Of a stretch of 63,980 bases of DNA, positions 40,761 through 49,790 are shown piece by piece (positions within the stretch are counted from its first letter, which is position 1; every line of letters begins with the position of its first letter). Origin of the DNA: Gammaproteobacteria bacterium (GTDB lineage Bacteria; Pseudomonadota; Gammaproteobacteria; Steroidobacterales; Woeseiaceae); assembly GCA_029862045.1 (NCBI GenBank), contig JAOTYE010000020.1, forward strand, positions 1-63,980, given 5' to 3'. The position numbers were made by a program, and so were the translations under genes. A model generated the notes under the pieces. The model did no database searches. It was not told where the DNA came from and was given only the letters and a program-made list of their open reading frames with translations.

Positions 40761-42674
40761 ATGAATTTTCCGAAATCTGTTCTCGCTGCTGTTTCCCTCT
40801 GTGTTTTTTCAGGTGTGTCACTGGCACAAGATACTGGAACGTTGGACCAGGGCAAGGTGGTCGAGCAGCCGAAATCCTATTCCCCCTACGTGGATCAACA
40901 CTTCCCGCAGCGCGTGCTCTTCGGCGATATGCACCACCATACGTCGTTATCGGTGGACAGCGGCCTGATCGGGAACAATAACGGCCCGGAAGTGAGCTTT
41001 CGGTTTGCCCGGGGCGAGGCGGTCACCTCCAACACCGGCCAGCCGGTAAAGCTGGACCGGCCGCTGGATTTCCTCGTGGTGACGGACCACGCGGAATATC
41101 TCGGTATTGCCAAGCTTCTTAACGAGGCAGACCCCACATTGCTGGCAACCGACATCGGCAAGGAGTGGTACGCGCAAATGCAGGGGAGCCCGGAGGAAGC
41201 CTGGCAAGCAGTCGTTTCCATGCAGCAGGACTTCGTTTCCGGCGTACCGAAATTCGATAACCCCCAGGTCAAACGTTCCGTCTGGGACGACGTCGTTGAC
41301 ATCGCCTCCGAATACAACGACCCCGGTACCTTCACGGCTCTCAACGGCTACGAATGGTCAACGGTCAGCAGTGGGAAAGGCGGCTCGGGCCCGGCAGGCG
41401 CCAACCTGCACCGGGTCGTCGTCTTTCGCGACGGGCCCGATCGGGTGAAGCAGATTCTTCCCTTCAGCGCTTTCGATAGCGGAGACCCCGAAGCCCTCTG
41501 GGCGTTCATGGCCGATTACGAGAAGAACACCGGCGGCCAGGTCCTGGCGATCCCCCACAACGGTAACCTCAGCAACGGCCAAATGTATGCGGAGACCGTC
41601 AAGGGTAAGAGAATGACCCGGGACTACGCTGAGCGTCGCGCTCGTTGGGAACCCCTGCTGGAAGTTACCCAGGCGAAAGGCGACGGCGAGACGCATGCTT
41701 TTCTGTCGCCGGTAGACGAGTTCGCGGACTTCGAGACCTGGGACTTTGGCGATTCCTTTGGGAACCCCAAGGAAAATGGGCAGCTGCAGTACGAATACGC
41801 CCGTTCGACACTCATGAATGGGCTCCGGCTGGAGGACAAGCTTGGCGCCAATCCCTTCAAGTACGGGATGATCGGCAGCACCGATAGCCACGTCAGCCTG
41901 TCCACCACCCGCGAGGACAACTGGTTCGGCAAGCTTCCGAATGGGGAGCCCTCGGCCGAGCGGAGCTCGGCGGTGTTCGTGCGCGACAGCGAGACCGGCG
42001 ATGCTCTTGTGAGCGACTGGGAACTGAGCGCCGCAGGGCTGGCCGCGGTCTGGGCGAAAGACAACACGCGCGAAGCGATTTTTGACGCCCTGGCCCGCAA
42101 GGAGGTCTACGCCACCACCGGTAGCCGCCTGACCGTGCGGATCTTCGGCGGCTGGGATTTCGAGCCTGACGAGGTTGAGCGACACGACTTCGCCCGCACC
42201 GGCTATGCCCGGGGCGTCCCTATGGGCGGCGATCTCACTAACGGACCGGACGGCAAGGCGCCGAGTTTCATGATCCGGGCCTTGCGGGATCCCGACAATG
42301 CCAATCTCGACCGCGTCCAGGTCATCAAGGGCTGGCTCGACGGCAACGAGACCCATGAGCGCATTTACGACGTCGCCTGTTCTGACGACCGCGCCATCGT
42401 TAATCGTCGCTGCGAACGCGAGGTCGGCAGTACGGTGGATGTCGCCGACGCGAGTTACACGAACACGATCGGCGATCCATTGCTCACAGCTCACTGGGTG
42501 GATCCGGATTTCGATCCCGATCAGCGCGCCTTTTACTACGTACGCGTCATCGAGATTCCGAAACCCCGCTGGACGGCCTATGATGCGAAGTTCTTCGGTA
42601 TCGATTTGCCAGACGACGTGAGGATGACCACGCAGGACCGCGCCTATACCTCGCCCATCTGGTACACGCCCTAG
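40761..42674 (+). CDS. DUF3604 family exported metallohydrolase-like protein
   Basis: A 637-residue protein with a signal peptide (MNFPKSVLAAVSLCVFSGVSLA, cleavage after about residue 22), so periplasmic. PHP-type metal motifs are visible: LFGDMHHHTSLS (His-x-His), DFLVVTDHAEYLG (Asp-His), AIPHNGNLSNG and MIGSTDSHVS. The family is common in marine bacteria and its substrate is not established. ATG 40761 follows GAGGA; the longer open frame upstream lacks a signal peptide. Codon third positions look richer in G and C than in the nuo genes, consistent with import. Divergent from the AraC regulator; the membrane-protein gene follows closely. Confidence 0.88.
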   Translation: MNFPKSVLAAVSLCVFSGVSLAQDTGTLDQGKVVEQPKSYSPYVDQHFPQRVLFGDMHHHTSLSVDSGLIGNNNGPEVSFRFARGEAVTSNTGQPVKLDRPLDFLVVTDHAEYLGIAKLLNEADPTLLATDIGKEWYAQMQGSPEEAWQAVVSMQQDFVSGVPKFDNPQVKRSVWDDVVDIASEYNDPGTFTALNGYEWSTVSSGKGGSGPAGANLHRVVVFRDGPDRVKQILPFSAFDSGDPEALWAFMADYEKNTGGQVLAIPHNGNLSNGQMYAETVKGKRMTRDYAERRARWEPLLEVTQAKGDGETHAFLSPVDEFADFETWDFGDSFGNPKENGQLQYEYARSTLMNGLRLEDKLGANPFKYGMIGSTDSHVSLSTTREDNWFGKLPNGEPSAERSSAVFVRDSETGDALVSDWELSAAGLAAVWAKDNTREAIFDALARKEVYATTGSRLTVRIFGGWDFEPDEVERHDFARTGYARGVPMGGDLTNGPDGKAPSFMIRALRDPDNANLDRVQVIKGWLDGNETHERIYDVACSDDRAIVNRRCEREVGSTVDVADASYTNTIGDPLLTAHWVDPDFDPDQRAFYYVRVIEIPKPRWTAYDAKFFGIDLPDDVRMTTQDRAYTSPIWYTP

Positions 42675-42682
42675 AGACTGAC

Positions 42683-43132
42683 GTGAGCGACGACCAGCAA
42701 GAAAAGCACCTTCGCCAATCAGCCAGCCTGATGCGTATCCTGGGCTGGCTGTTGGTCGTCGGCCTCGTGCCGATGGTGTTCATCTACTCCCCGGGGTTCA
42801 TGTGGGGCGCGGCGCCGGAGGGCTTTCCCTACATTGGGCCGGCTCACGCGCCTTCGCCGTACGATGGCCTGCATCCTTACCTGTACATGCTGGGTGCGCT
42901 GTATGTCGCCTTCGGCATCCTGTTGATCCGGGGCGCCAAAGACCCTCGTCGCAACGTTGCCCTGTTCGACTTCGGCATCCTGTCCAGCGTGTTGCACGGT
43001 CTTGTGATGGTGCCCCAGTCCTTCTTATACCCGAACGAACACGCCCACATGTGGTCCGACGTTCCATTCATCTTCCTGATGGCTGTCGTGTTTTGGATCT
43101 GGCATCCTAACCGGGTTAATGGACAGTCCTGA
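42683..43132 (+). CDS. Small membrane protein, DUF6632-like
   Basis: A 149-residue protein starting at GTG 42683, 8 bases after the DUF3604 gene and probably co-transcribed. Four hydrophobic helices are visible (about 17-38, 68-85, 97-118 and 126-142). A conserved-looking loop YDGLHPYLYMLGALYVAFGILLI and the pattern HGLVMVPQSFLYPNEHAHMWSDVPFIFLM resemble the DUF6632 family. The function is unknown; it may sense or transport a compound linked to the DUF3604 enzyme (inference). Confidence 0.65.
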   Translation: MSDDQQEKHLRQSASLMRILGWLLVVGLVPMVFIYSPGFMWGAAPEGFPYIGPAHAPSPYDGLHPYLYMLGALYVAFGILLIRGAKDPRRNVALFDFGILSSVLHGLVMVPQSFLYPNEHAHMWSDVPFIFLMAVVFWIWHPNRVNGQS

Positions 43133-43184
43133 TGGTTCAACCCATCCTGTAGCAACCTTATCTAAGGCGGATGCGTGTCAGTCT

Positions 43185-43253
43185 TGTCGGAACAGTGCAA
43201 AGCGGGCCCCCGCTACCAGGAAAATAGGCCGGCCCCATTCGTGGGGCCGGCCT
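43185..43253 (+). repeat. Junction repeat, copy 2 (tRNA-fMet 3'-end relic plus terminator)
   Basis: The 16 bases TGTCGGAACAGTGCAA (43185-43200) recur exactly at 63054-63069. GCCCCCGCTACCA (43206-43218) copies the last 13 bases of tRNA-fMet. A hairpin GGCCGGCCCCA / TGGGGCCGGCC with a TTCG loop (43227-43252) follows and is also shared with the copy at 63151-63202. Confidence 0.75.
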
Positions 43254-43260
43254 TCTTCTT
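43227..43260 (+). terminator. Rho-independent terminator inside junction repeat 2
   Basis: An 11-base perfect GC-rich stem with a TTCG tetraloop is followed by TTCTTCTT. It ends the DUF3604/DUF6632 transcript. Confidence 0.75.
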
Positions 43261-43353
43261 GCCCGATAAGGGAGCGTTCGGCAACTACGGACTCCGATCG
43301 CTGCCGTTTCAGTCTATGCTTTAAGAAATCCGATGATCGCGGAAGGGGTAGGT

Positions 43354-45783
43354 ATGACCCAGGTTCACGCGCGACACGATCAGACCCCCAACAGCACCAA
43401 GGCGGAGAGAATAAAGACGTATTGCCTGATGTGCTCCGTTCGCTGCCCAGTTGACTGCCGGGTGGAGAATGGGCGACTTGTCGATGTAATTCCCGACACC
43501 GAGCATCCGCTCGGCGGAACGATTTGCGTTAAAGCGACGGCGGCACCGCAATTTGTCATGGATCCCGAGCGTCTCCGCTACGCGATGAAGCGGACAAACC
43601 CCAAGTCTGCCGCCGACCCTGGATGGGAACGCATTTCGTGGGACGAGGCGCTGGACACTGTGGCGAAGAAGTTGCTCGACGCCAAGGCATCTTACGGTGC
43701 GGAATCGGTCGTTTTCTATCGGCCGGCACCTGGTGGCAGCGGGGCTTCCGATTACCACTTGTGGCTGATGCGCCTGGCGCACGCGTTCGGATCGCCAAAC
43801 ATTGCGATGACGACGCACGTGTGCAACTGGCATAGGGATGAAGGCTCCGCGTTCACGTATGGGGTCGGCATGCCGCAACCGGACTACGATCATGCACGTT
43901 GCATTTTGTTATGGGGTACCAATCCACACAGCACGCATCCGCGGCATGCCCGCGATATTGATGCCGCGGTTGAACGCGGCGCAAAGCTTGTCGTGATCGA
44001 TCCGCGCAGAATCCCAGCTGCGCGTAAGGCAGATTCATGGCTGCGAGTACAACCTGGCTCGGATCTACCTTTGGCTCTGGGGCTGATCAACCGGCTGATA
44101 GGGAAAAGCTATTTCGACGAATCGTTTCTGACAAAGTGGACCAATGCCCCATTCCTGATTCGCAGCGATAACGGACAGCTGCTGACTGCAGCAGATCTGG
44201 GCGGCCCCGATTCGGACACACAGCGCTACGTTGCCAGAGATGCGTCCAACGGAGAACTCGCGATCTTCGATCCTGCGATGGTTTCCTACGAGTCAGAGCC
44301 TGTAGCGCCCGAGCTTGAATGCGAGCTTAAAGTTCCACTTGCCGCAGGAGGAGAAATTCATTGCCGCACCGTGTTCTCGGCATTGCGGGAGCTGGTTGCA
44401 CCGTTCACGCTCGAGCACACATCGCGATTAACGTCCATACCGGAGGCTGATATCGCAATGGCGGCCGAGCTAATCGGCACGTCCGGCCCAGTTTGCTATT
44501 ACACCTGGAACGGTGTGGAGCAGCACACTGATGCAATGCAAACCAATCGCGCGGCCTGCATTCTGTTCGGGCTTACTGGCGATTTCGATCGACAGGGCGG
44601 CATGGTGCTTTTTCCCCGTGTGCCCATGAAGATGATGGCCGGTATGCAGTTCTTGCCGGCTGACGCATCCGGCAAGCGGTTGGGAGCTGGACAGCGGCCG
44701 CTAGGGCCGGCAGGTGGTCCCGGCTGGTTCGGCGCAGGGGCGGTCCAGGCTTACGACGTGTACAAAGCGATCACCGAGCAGGACCCTTACCCCGTCAAAG
44801 CCCTTGTGAGCTGGGGCGGGAACCTGATTTGCTCCAACCCCGACACGGCCAGCGGCGCGTCGTCGCTTGAGAATCTCGATTTCTACGTCCACATCGATTG
44901 TTACGAGAATCCGACGGCTCGATTCGCGGACATTTTGTTGCCCGCGGCATCGGCGTGGGAGAGCGAACTCGTCGGCAAGATGGACTGGAGAGACAAGGGC
45001 TACTTACAAATTCGACGTGCGGTTGTGGCGGCCGAGTACGAGCGCCGCTCCGATCTCGACGTCATGTTCGATCTGGCTGTGCGCCTCGGACTAGGTGATG
45101 CGTTCTTTGAGGGCGACATCGAAGCCGGGATGAACGAAATGCTGTCGCGTGTCGAAAAGACCATGGACGACTTGCGACAGGAGCCCGGAGGCATTTCATT
45201 CGAGCTCGAGCCGTCGTATGTGAAGTACGCGAAATCCAACCCGGATACCGGTCACAGCAACGGATTCAATACTCCGTCGCGGCTGTTCGAGATCTACTCG
45301 TTGACCCTCGCAAAACATGGCTACGATCCGCTGCCACAATACGAAGAGCCCGAAGAGAGAACCAGCGTGGACCGCAGCAAGTTTCCATTGCTTTTTACGT
45401 CGGGGAAGTCAGCTGCCTATACCCATGGCTCATATCGGTCAGTCCCAGCCTTACGGCAGGAGGTACCCGAGCCGTACCTCTACATGCACCCGGATACGGC
45501 GAGGCAGAGGAGTGTCAAAGAGGGCGCCTGGGCAGAATTGTGCACGCCGGCTGGCTCTATTCGACTCAGGGTCAAGCTGGATGAGTATCTCGATCCCAAG
45601 GTTGTCACGGGAGAAGAAGGCTGGTGGCAAGGATGCGACGAACTCAGTCTTCCCGACTACGATCCGATCAGCTCAGACGGGAGTAATCTTAATCTGATCA
45701 TCAACGACAAGTTGATCGACCCTGTGAGTGGATCGTCGCCGCTGCGCGGCCAACCTTGTGACGTGAGGAGACTCGCGTCCTAA
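43354..45783 (+). CDS. Molybdopterin-dependent oxidoreductase, DMSO reductase superfamily
   Basis: An 809-residue bis-MGD enzyme. The N-terminus has the 4Fe-4S motif CLMCSVRC with the fourth cysteine in GGTICVKA (Cys24, 27, 31 and 58). The likely metal ligand is Cys157 in THVCNWHRDEG, followed by the cofactor-binding ILLWGTNPHSTHPRHARDI and, near the end, the C-terminal beta-barrel with LLFTSGKSAAYTHGSYRS. No Tat signal is present, so it is cytoplasmic. ATG 43354 follows GGAAGGGG; ATG 43333 is the alternative. No electron-transfer or maturation partners lie beside it, and the substrate is unknown. Confidence 0.88.
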   Translation: MTQVHARHDQTPNSTKAERIKTYCLMCSVRCPVDCRVENGRLVDVIPDTEHPLGGTICVKATAAPQFVMDPERLRYAMKRTNPKSAADPGWERISWDEALDTVAKKLLDAKASYGAESVVFYRPAPGGSGASDYHLWLMRLAHAFGSPNIAMTTHVCNWHRDEGSAFTYGVGMPQPDYDHARCILLWGTNPHSTHPRHARDIDAAVERGAKLVVIDPRRIPAARKADSWLRVQPGSDLPLALGLINRLIGKSYFDESFLTKWTNAPFLIRSDNGQLLTAADLGGPDSDTQRYVARDASNGELAIFDPAMVSYESEPVAPELECELKVPLAAGGEIHCRTVFSALRELVAPFTLEHTSRLTSIPEADIAMAAELIGTSGPVCYYTWNGVEQHTDAMQTNRAACILFGLTGDFDRQGGMVLFPRVPMKMMAGMQFLPADASGKRLGAGQRPLGPAGGPGWFGAGAVQAYDVYKAITEQDPYPVKALVSWGGNLICSNPDTASGASSLENLDFYVHIDCYENPTARFADILLPAASAWESELVGKMDWRDKGYLQIRRAVVAAEYERRSDLDVMFDLAVRLGLGDAFFEGDIEAGMNEMLSRVEKTMDDLRQEPGGISFELEPSYVKYAKSNPDTGHSNGFNTPSRLFEIYSLTLAKHGYDPLPQYEEPEERTSVDRSKFPLLFTSGKSAAYTHGSYRSVPALRQEVPEPYLYMHPDTARQRSVKEGAWAELCTPAGSIRLRVKLDEYLDPKVVTGEEGWWQGCDELSLPDYDPISSDGSNLNLIINDKLIDPVSGSSPLRGQPCDVRRLAS

Positions 45784-45801
45784 CGGACGTAATGAATCGA
45801 A

Positions 45802-46629
45802 ATGTATGACATGCTAAGCAATGTCTCGCGACGGCCCGAGCCGTTCTCTCGCTACACCGTGAAAGAGTTATGGACTCGGCCGCATCTGGCGCAGCAAATG
45901 CTTGCCTATCACCTCAGCCAGGAAACCGATCTTGCATCGCGGACATATGACTCGATTGATCGCGTCGTTGAATGGATCGATACCCAGCTGGGATTGTCCG
46001 GAAAAAGCCTGTGTGACCTGGGTTGCGGCCCGGGTCTCTATGCTCAACGATTCGAGTCCAAAGGCGCAAATGTCACGGGCGTTGACTTTTCTGAAGTTTC
46101 AATTGACTACGCAAAGACTCAGGGTCCGAGCACAATCCAATATATTAGCGCTGACTACCTTGTCGATGATCTGCCGACTGGTTTTGATGTGGTGACGCTG
46201 ATCTACACCGATCTGTGCGCGTTGTCGCCGGAACAGCGACAACTGCTATTGCGACGAATGCGGGACATGCTCAATCCTGGTGGTCGAATCGTTTTCGATG
46301 TCGCCGGGCCAGGTTCATTCGATCAAAAACAAGAAGCAACTATCATTGAAGACAGGATGATGGACGGTTTCTGGGCGCCTGGTCCGTACGTCGGTATTCA
46401 ACGAACATTCGTATATGCCGAGCAGCAATTGTCTCTGGATCGATACGTGATCGTGGAACCCGATGAAACCTGGCAGGTTTACAATTGGTACCAGTACTTC
46501 TCCCCGGAGCGCATAGAGGCAGAATTGCAGGCCGCGGGTTTCGCAGTTGACCAGATGGCTGGAGACCTTACGGGCGCTAAATTACAGCCGACGCCTGATT
46601 TCCTGGGGATCGTGGCCCGGGCGGCATAG
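45802..46629 (+). CDS. Class I SAM-dependent methyltransferase
   Basis: A 275-residue protein with the SAM-binding motif I LCDLGCGPGLYAQRFESKGANVTGVDFSEVSIDYA (about 70-105), then FDVVTLIYTDLCALSPEQRQLLLRRMRDMLNPGGRIVFDVAG. The C-terminal part (YNWYQYFSPERIEAELQAAGF) resembles UbiE/small-molecule methyltransferases. It lies 18 bases after the molybdoenzyme gene and is probably in the same operon. The acceptor molecule is unknown. Confidence 0.88.
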   Translation: MYDMLSNVSRRPEPFSRYTVKELWTRPHLAQQMLAYHLSQETDLASRTYDSIDRVVEWIDTQLGLSGKSLCDLGCGPGLYAQRFESKGANVTGVDFSEVSIDYAKTQGPSTIQYISADYLVDDLPTGFDVVTLIYTDLCALSPEQRQLLLRRMRDMLNPGGRIVFDVAGPGSFDQKQEATIIEDRMMDGFWAPGPYVGIQRTFVYAEQQLSLDRYVIVEPDETWQVYNWYQYFSPERIEAELQAAGFAVDQMAGDLTGAKLQPTPDFLGIVARAA

Positions 46630-46642
46630 GTAATTCGTAAAG

Positions 46643-47848
46643 ATGGCTAAGGGAGACCAGCGGCACAGACATCACGTCAAGAGCGCAAGAGTGGCGGCGA
46701 CCTTGCTGGCCGGTTCCGGGACGCTGGCGGAGATCACGGATCGTTATTACGCGTATTTGAAGGCGCTCGGTTTCTTGCGAATGGGTGAGCGTCTGGGCCA
46801 AAAGCGGATGAAGACCGTGATAGGGCTTCTCAAAGCGACGGTAGATCAAGGCTGGGTCTCTCTTGAAGGGGGGCGCTACGCGCTGACGCCAGGGGGTCGC
46901 AAGGAGGTAGAGGCCAGACTATCGGAACTCGGTGAGACCGGCGCATTGCTGCGCAGGTCTCTGCAGCCACAGACGGTGTCAAAAGTTACGCTTGGAGTAC
47001 ACCTGGGGCTAGCGGCACTGAAACTGCCTGCCGGAATTCTCTCCGGCAGCGTCGCACTGATCAACGATGCAGCAGACACACTTCTCGACGCGATATCCAG
47101 CCTTGTGGTTTATGCGGGAATTCGTTTCGACCGGGAGCGCGGTGCGAACGTCACCCTGGTGCTGCTGATGCTCGCAACTGGCGGTTTCACTCTTTACGAG
47201 GCGCTGCGACGCTTTTTCATCCCATCAGAGCTCACAATCGACTGGTTTGCCTTCCTGGCAGCGATACTCTCGGCACCGATTTGCGCGATGCTGTGGGCAT
47301 ATCAACGCTACGTGGGCCTGCACAGTGGCGTGATGGCGTTGATTACACAATCGGTTGATTCTCGCAATCACGTCATCATCTCGGGCGGAGTTATTGCAGG
47401 ATTGGTGGCCGCTTATCTCGAATTTCCGCTGCTCGATACCGTGGTTGGACTTGCCATAGCGCTACTCATCCTCAAGAGCGCGCTCGAGCTTGCTGTCGAG
47501 ACAATACGTTCTTTCGGGGAGGAGGAGATCGATCTGTCCCGCTTCGAATTGGGGATTGCCGCGCAGTATGAGCAGTTCCGTGGCGCGCAATTGCGCGATT
47601 GGATGCTTTACCAGGTAGAGAAACAAGGGGTCGATTCCCGTTCCGAATTGATAGATCGCGCCCGCCAGGCTATTGACTTCAACAACATCGCGGCGGCACG
47701 GGCAATCGGTCTGGGTCAACAATCGACCAGAACCAATGAGCGAATTGAGCGGTCACTGTCGGAATTGAAAGAGAACGGTTGGTTGACAGGGGAGGGGCGA
47801 CTGGCAGTCACGAGCTCTGGGAAACAACGCCTGAATCAATGGGCGTGA
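46643..47848 (+). CDS. Cation diffusion facilitator fused to winged-helix domains
   Basis: The 401 residues have a soluble N-terminal segment (about 1-105) that looks like a winged helix, IGLLKATVDQGWVSLEGGRYALTPGGRKEVEARL. A CDF transporter core of about six helices follows (about 115-290), with metal-site residues in ALINDAADTLLDAISS and SVDSRNHVIISGG. A second helical and winged-helix-like end (about 310-401, IERSLSELKENGWLTGEGRLAVTSSGKQRLNQWA) closes it. In the second site the order is Asp-x3-His instead of the usual His-x3-Asp. The gene is 13 bases after the methyltransferase. Metal specificity and role are unknown. Confidence 0.75.
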   Translation: MAKGDQRHRHHVKSARVAATLLAGSGTLAEITDRYYAYLKALGFLRMGERLGQKRMKTVIGLLKATVDQGWVSLEGGRYALTPGGRKEVEARLSELGETGALLRRSLQPQTVSKVTLGVHLGLAALKLPAGILSGSVALINDAADTLLDAISSLVVYAGIRFDRERGANVTLVLLMLATGGFTLYEALRRFFIPSELTIDWFAFLAAILSAPICAMLWAYQRYVGLHSGVMALITQSVDSRNHVIISGGVIAGLVAAYLEFPLLDTVVGLAIALLILKSALELAVETIRSFGEEEIDLSRFELGIAAQYEQFRGAQLRDWMLYQVEKQGVDSRSELIDRARQAIDFNNIAAARAIGLGQQSTRTNERIERSLSELKENGWLTGEGRLAVTSSGKQRLNQWA

Positions 47849-48053
47849 GAGGCGTCGAATTGGTGATGACACTCTAAGGAACGCTGCATAGAAAGGCTCT
47901 GGCGCCTGTTAGGTACATCCCAGAATTGACACGATTTCTGTCGTCCTGCGTTAATCGTAGCTACCACGATGAAGGCAAACCAGACCAAAGTCAGGGTCGG
48001 TCGTAGCGTCAGGCTGTTAAATATTACAGAGTTGGCCGCATGGGAGACGGAAT

Positions 48054-48686
48054 ATGAGCATTGGACTTTTTCGGTGGTACGCACCGGACGCTAATTTTCG
48101 GCGTGCCGCTAGTTATCGACTAAAGGAACATTTTCCGGACAAGTCGGCGCAAGTCTGGCGCTCAACGCGCTCGTGGCAATCCCGATTGGCGCCCAACCGC
48201 CCCCGCCACAGCGCCAGCGTAAACCTGATGATGCGATACATGGAATGGAGTTGCGCGCTCTATCGAGCCGTGCAGGAACACGGCATGAACCAAGCCGAGG
48301 CCGCCGTGCTCGTCGAGACGATCATGTGGGACGCTTTTCAACCCGTGCCGGCTGCATTGTTCAAACTCTCACGGCTCCGCAGCGCCAAACGAGAAACCAG
48401 GGTCAGATGGCTGCTGGGTATGATGACCCGGCGCTTCTTCACCTCTCCGTTCTGTCATCGGCATTTCCCCTCGGAGACAGGCATGGCGTTTGACGTGACC
48501 CGTTGTCCACTCGCCGACTACTTCAAGGACCAAGGCGTTCCCGAGCTCACCGAGCCTGCGGCGGGAAACCTGGACTACCGCATGGCGCGCGAATGGGGCG
48601 TCGAGCTGGTTCGCACACAAACCATCGCGGATGGCGCTGCGCATTGCGACTTCAGATGGAAATTCCCGGCAACGCGGGCGGATTGA
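48054..48686 (+). CDS. L-2-amino-thiazoline-4-carboxylate hydrolase-like protein
   Basis: A 210-residue soluble protein. The C-terminal half matches the ATC-hydrolase family pattern: FDVTRCPLADYFKDQGVPEL, then LDYRMAREWGVELVRTQTIADGAAHCDFRWK, with the conserved CPL and HCDF cysteines. Characterised members open 2-amino-thiazoline-4-carboxylate during cysteine synthesis, but many relatives are only annotated by similarity. The 205 bases before it hold no clear feature. The functional call is tentative. Confidence 0.65.
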   Translation: MSIGLFRWYAPDANFRRAASYRLKEHFPDKSAQVWRSTRSWQSRLAPNRPRHSASVNLMMRYMEWSCALYRAVQEHGMNQAEAAVLVETIMWDAFQPVPAALFKLSRLRSAKRETRVRWLLGMMTRRFFTSPFCHRHFPSETGMAFDVTRCPLADYFKDQGVPELTEPAAGNLDYRMAREWGVELVRTQTIADGAAHCDFRWKFPATRAD

Positions 48687-48772
48687 TGCGAAGTTCGGCT
48701 GCTTGAGCTGAAAGGACGCGCGATCTCCATCGAAGCGACCAAACACATTCTTACTCCTAGCGGGAGAGAAAC

Positions 48773-49396
48773 ATGAAAGTGCTAATTTTTGGCGCGACCG
48801 GCACGATCGGTCGTGAGCTGGTGACGCAAGGACTTGAAAAGGGACATTCAGTTACCGCATTTGCCCGCGATCCATCGAAATTGGCGATTAGTCACGCTAG
48901 CCTCGAAATTCTCGAGGGCGATGTTATGGATTCGGTGGCCGTCGATCGGGCAGTGGCGGATCATGATGCTGTCCTGATTGCGTTGGGCGCAGGCAGCAAA
49001 GGTCAAGTTCGCTCGACGGGTACTCACAATATCATTCAGGCAATGCAAAAAAGTGGCACGCGGCGGCTTGTTTGCCTCTCAACCCTTGGCGTAGGCGACA
49101 GCCGCGGCAATCTGAATTTTCTATGGAAGTACGTCATGTTTGGCATGCTGCTACGCGCGGCATTCGCCGATCATGTCTCTCAAGAAGACCATGTAATGCG
49201 AAGTGGGCTGGACTGGACGATCGTCCGTCCAGCGGCTTACACCGACGGCGAACGTACCGGTGATTACCGCCACGGCTTTCCGGCGACTGAAAAGGGGCTC
49301 AAGCTCAAGATCTCCCGTGCTGACGTCGCCGATTTCGTATTGACCCTGCTGGCAGACGATAGCTACATTCGCAAGACGCCGGGCGTTTCGTATTAG
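48773..49396 (+). CDS. NAD(P)-binding protein, NmrA/SDR-like
   Basis: A 207-residue Rossmann protein beginning MKVLIFGATGTIGRELVTQGLEKGHSVTAFARDPSKL with the GxxGxxG motif. It includes LEILEGDVMD, RLVCLSTLGVGDSRG and DWTIVRPAAYTDG, typical of atypical short-chain dehydrogenases (NmrA or BVR-B type). It may reduce a flavin or quinone, or act as a redox sensor. It is preceded by a GGGAGA ribosome-binding site and ends the second accessory block. Confidence 0.85.
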   Translation: MKVLIFGATGTIGRELVTQGLEKGHSVTAFARDPSKLAISHASLEILEGDVMDSVAVDRAVADHDAVLIALGAGSKGQVRSTGTHNIIQAMQKSGTRRLVCLSTLGVGDSRGNLNFLWKYVMFGMLLRAAFADHVSQEDHVMRSGLDWTIVRPAAYTDGERTGDYRHGFPATEKGLKLKISRADVADFVLTLLADDSYIRKTPGVSY

Positions 49397-49605
49397 GCCT
49401 GTACATCCACGCTACTGAGCCAGTCATCGACATTGAGGTTCCCGCTTGGGCGGAGGACAGCGACTCGATCCACATTTCTGTTGGCGAAGCATTCTAGTTC
49501 GCGGGTGGTATGTCCCTCCGGGCAATGTTCGTTTCGGCGAACGCGAACATCAGGCGACTAGCGGGAATGGCGCGATATCGATCTGCATATAATTCGTATA
49601 GCGCG

Positions 49606-49654
49606 CCCTCGCGACCAAACAAAAAGGCCGGGCCCCAATGGGGTCCGGCTTTTT
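49606..49654 (+). repeat. Junction repeat, copy 3 (degenerate tRNA end plus terminator)
   Basis: CCCTCGCGACCA at 49606-49617 resembles the CCCCCGCTACCA tRNA end. It is followed by the A-rich linker and hairpin also seen in copies 2 and 5. The hairpin (49621-49654) pairs AAAAAG-CCGGGCCCC with GGGGTCCGG-CTTTTT and has one bulged G. It also works as a terminator for the upstream NAD(P)-binding gene. Confidence 0.6.
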
Positions 49655-49687
49655 GTTTTCTAGGGCAGGAATTGAGCCAGGGAGGAA

Positions 49688-49790
49688 GCAGGTTCAGCCG
49701 AGGCGCCCCGACGCGGAGCGTCGGTTAACAGACGTCGAGACTAACTGAGCCCCGCAGGGGCGAAGGCAAATCCTGCCCCCGCTACCAAAG
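49688..49790 (+). repeat. Junction repeat, copy 4 with exact tRNA-fMet 3' end
   Basis: Positions 49768-49790 repeat, base for base, the 23 bases at 39491-39513 (from CAAATCCTGC through CCGCTACC to AAA). This spans the 3' T-arm, acceptor, CCA and two further bases. GCAGGTTCA, the preceding part of the T-arm, appears at 49688-49696 but is separated by about 70 bases that contain GCCCCGCAGGGGCGA. The copy cannot be a functional tRNA, since the 5' half is missing. Confidence 0.8.

Noticed and set aside
41358..42494. A 378-codon frame on the minus strand opposite the DUF3604 gene.
   Set aside because: It shows no recognisable motif, and the sense frame has a signal peptide and clear metal motifs.
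43200..43220. A second functional tRNA-fMet.
   Set aside because: Only the last 13 bases of the tRNA are present; no anticodon or D-arm precedes them. The same holds for 49768-49790 and 63151-63163.
49510..49728. A 72-codon frame between the NAD(P)-binding gene and the autotransporter.
   Set aside because: It runs through a terminator hairpin and a repeat, and has no ribosome-binding site or family resemblance.
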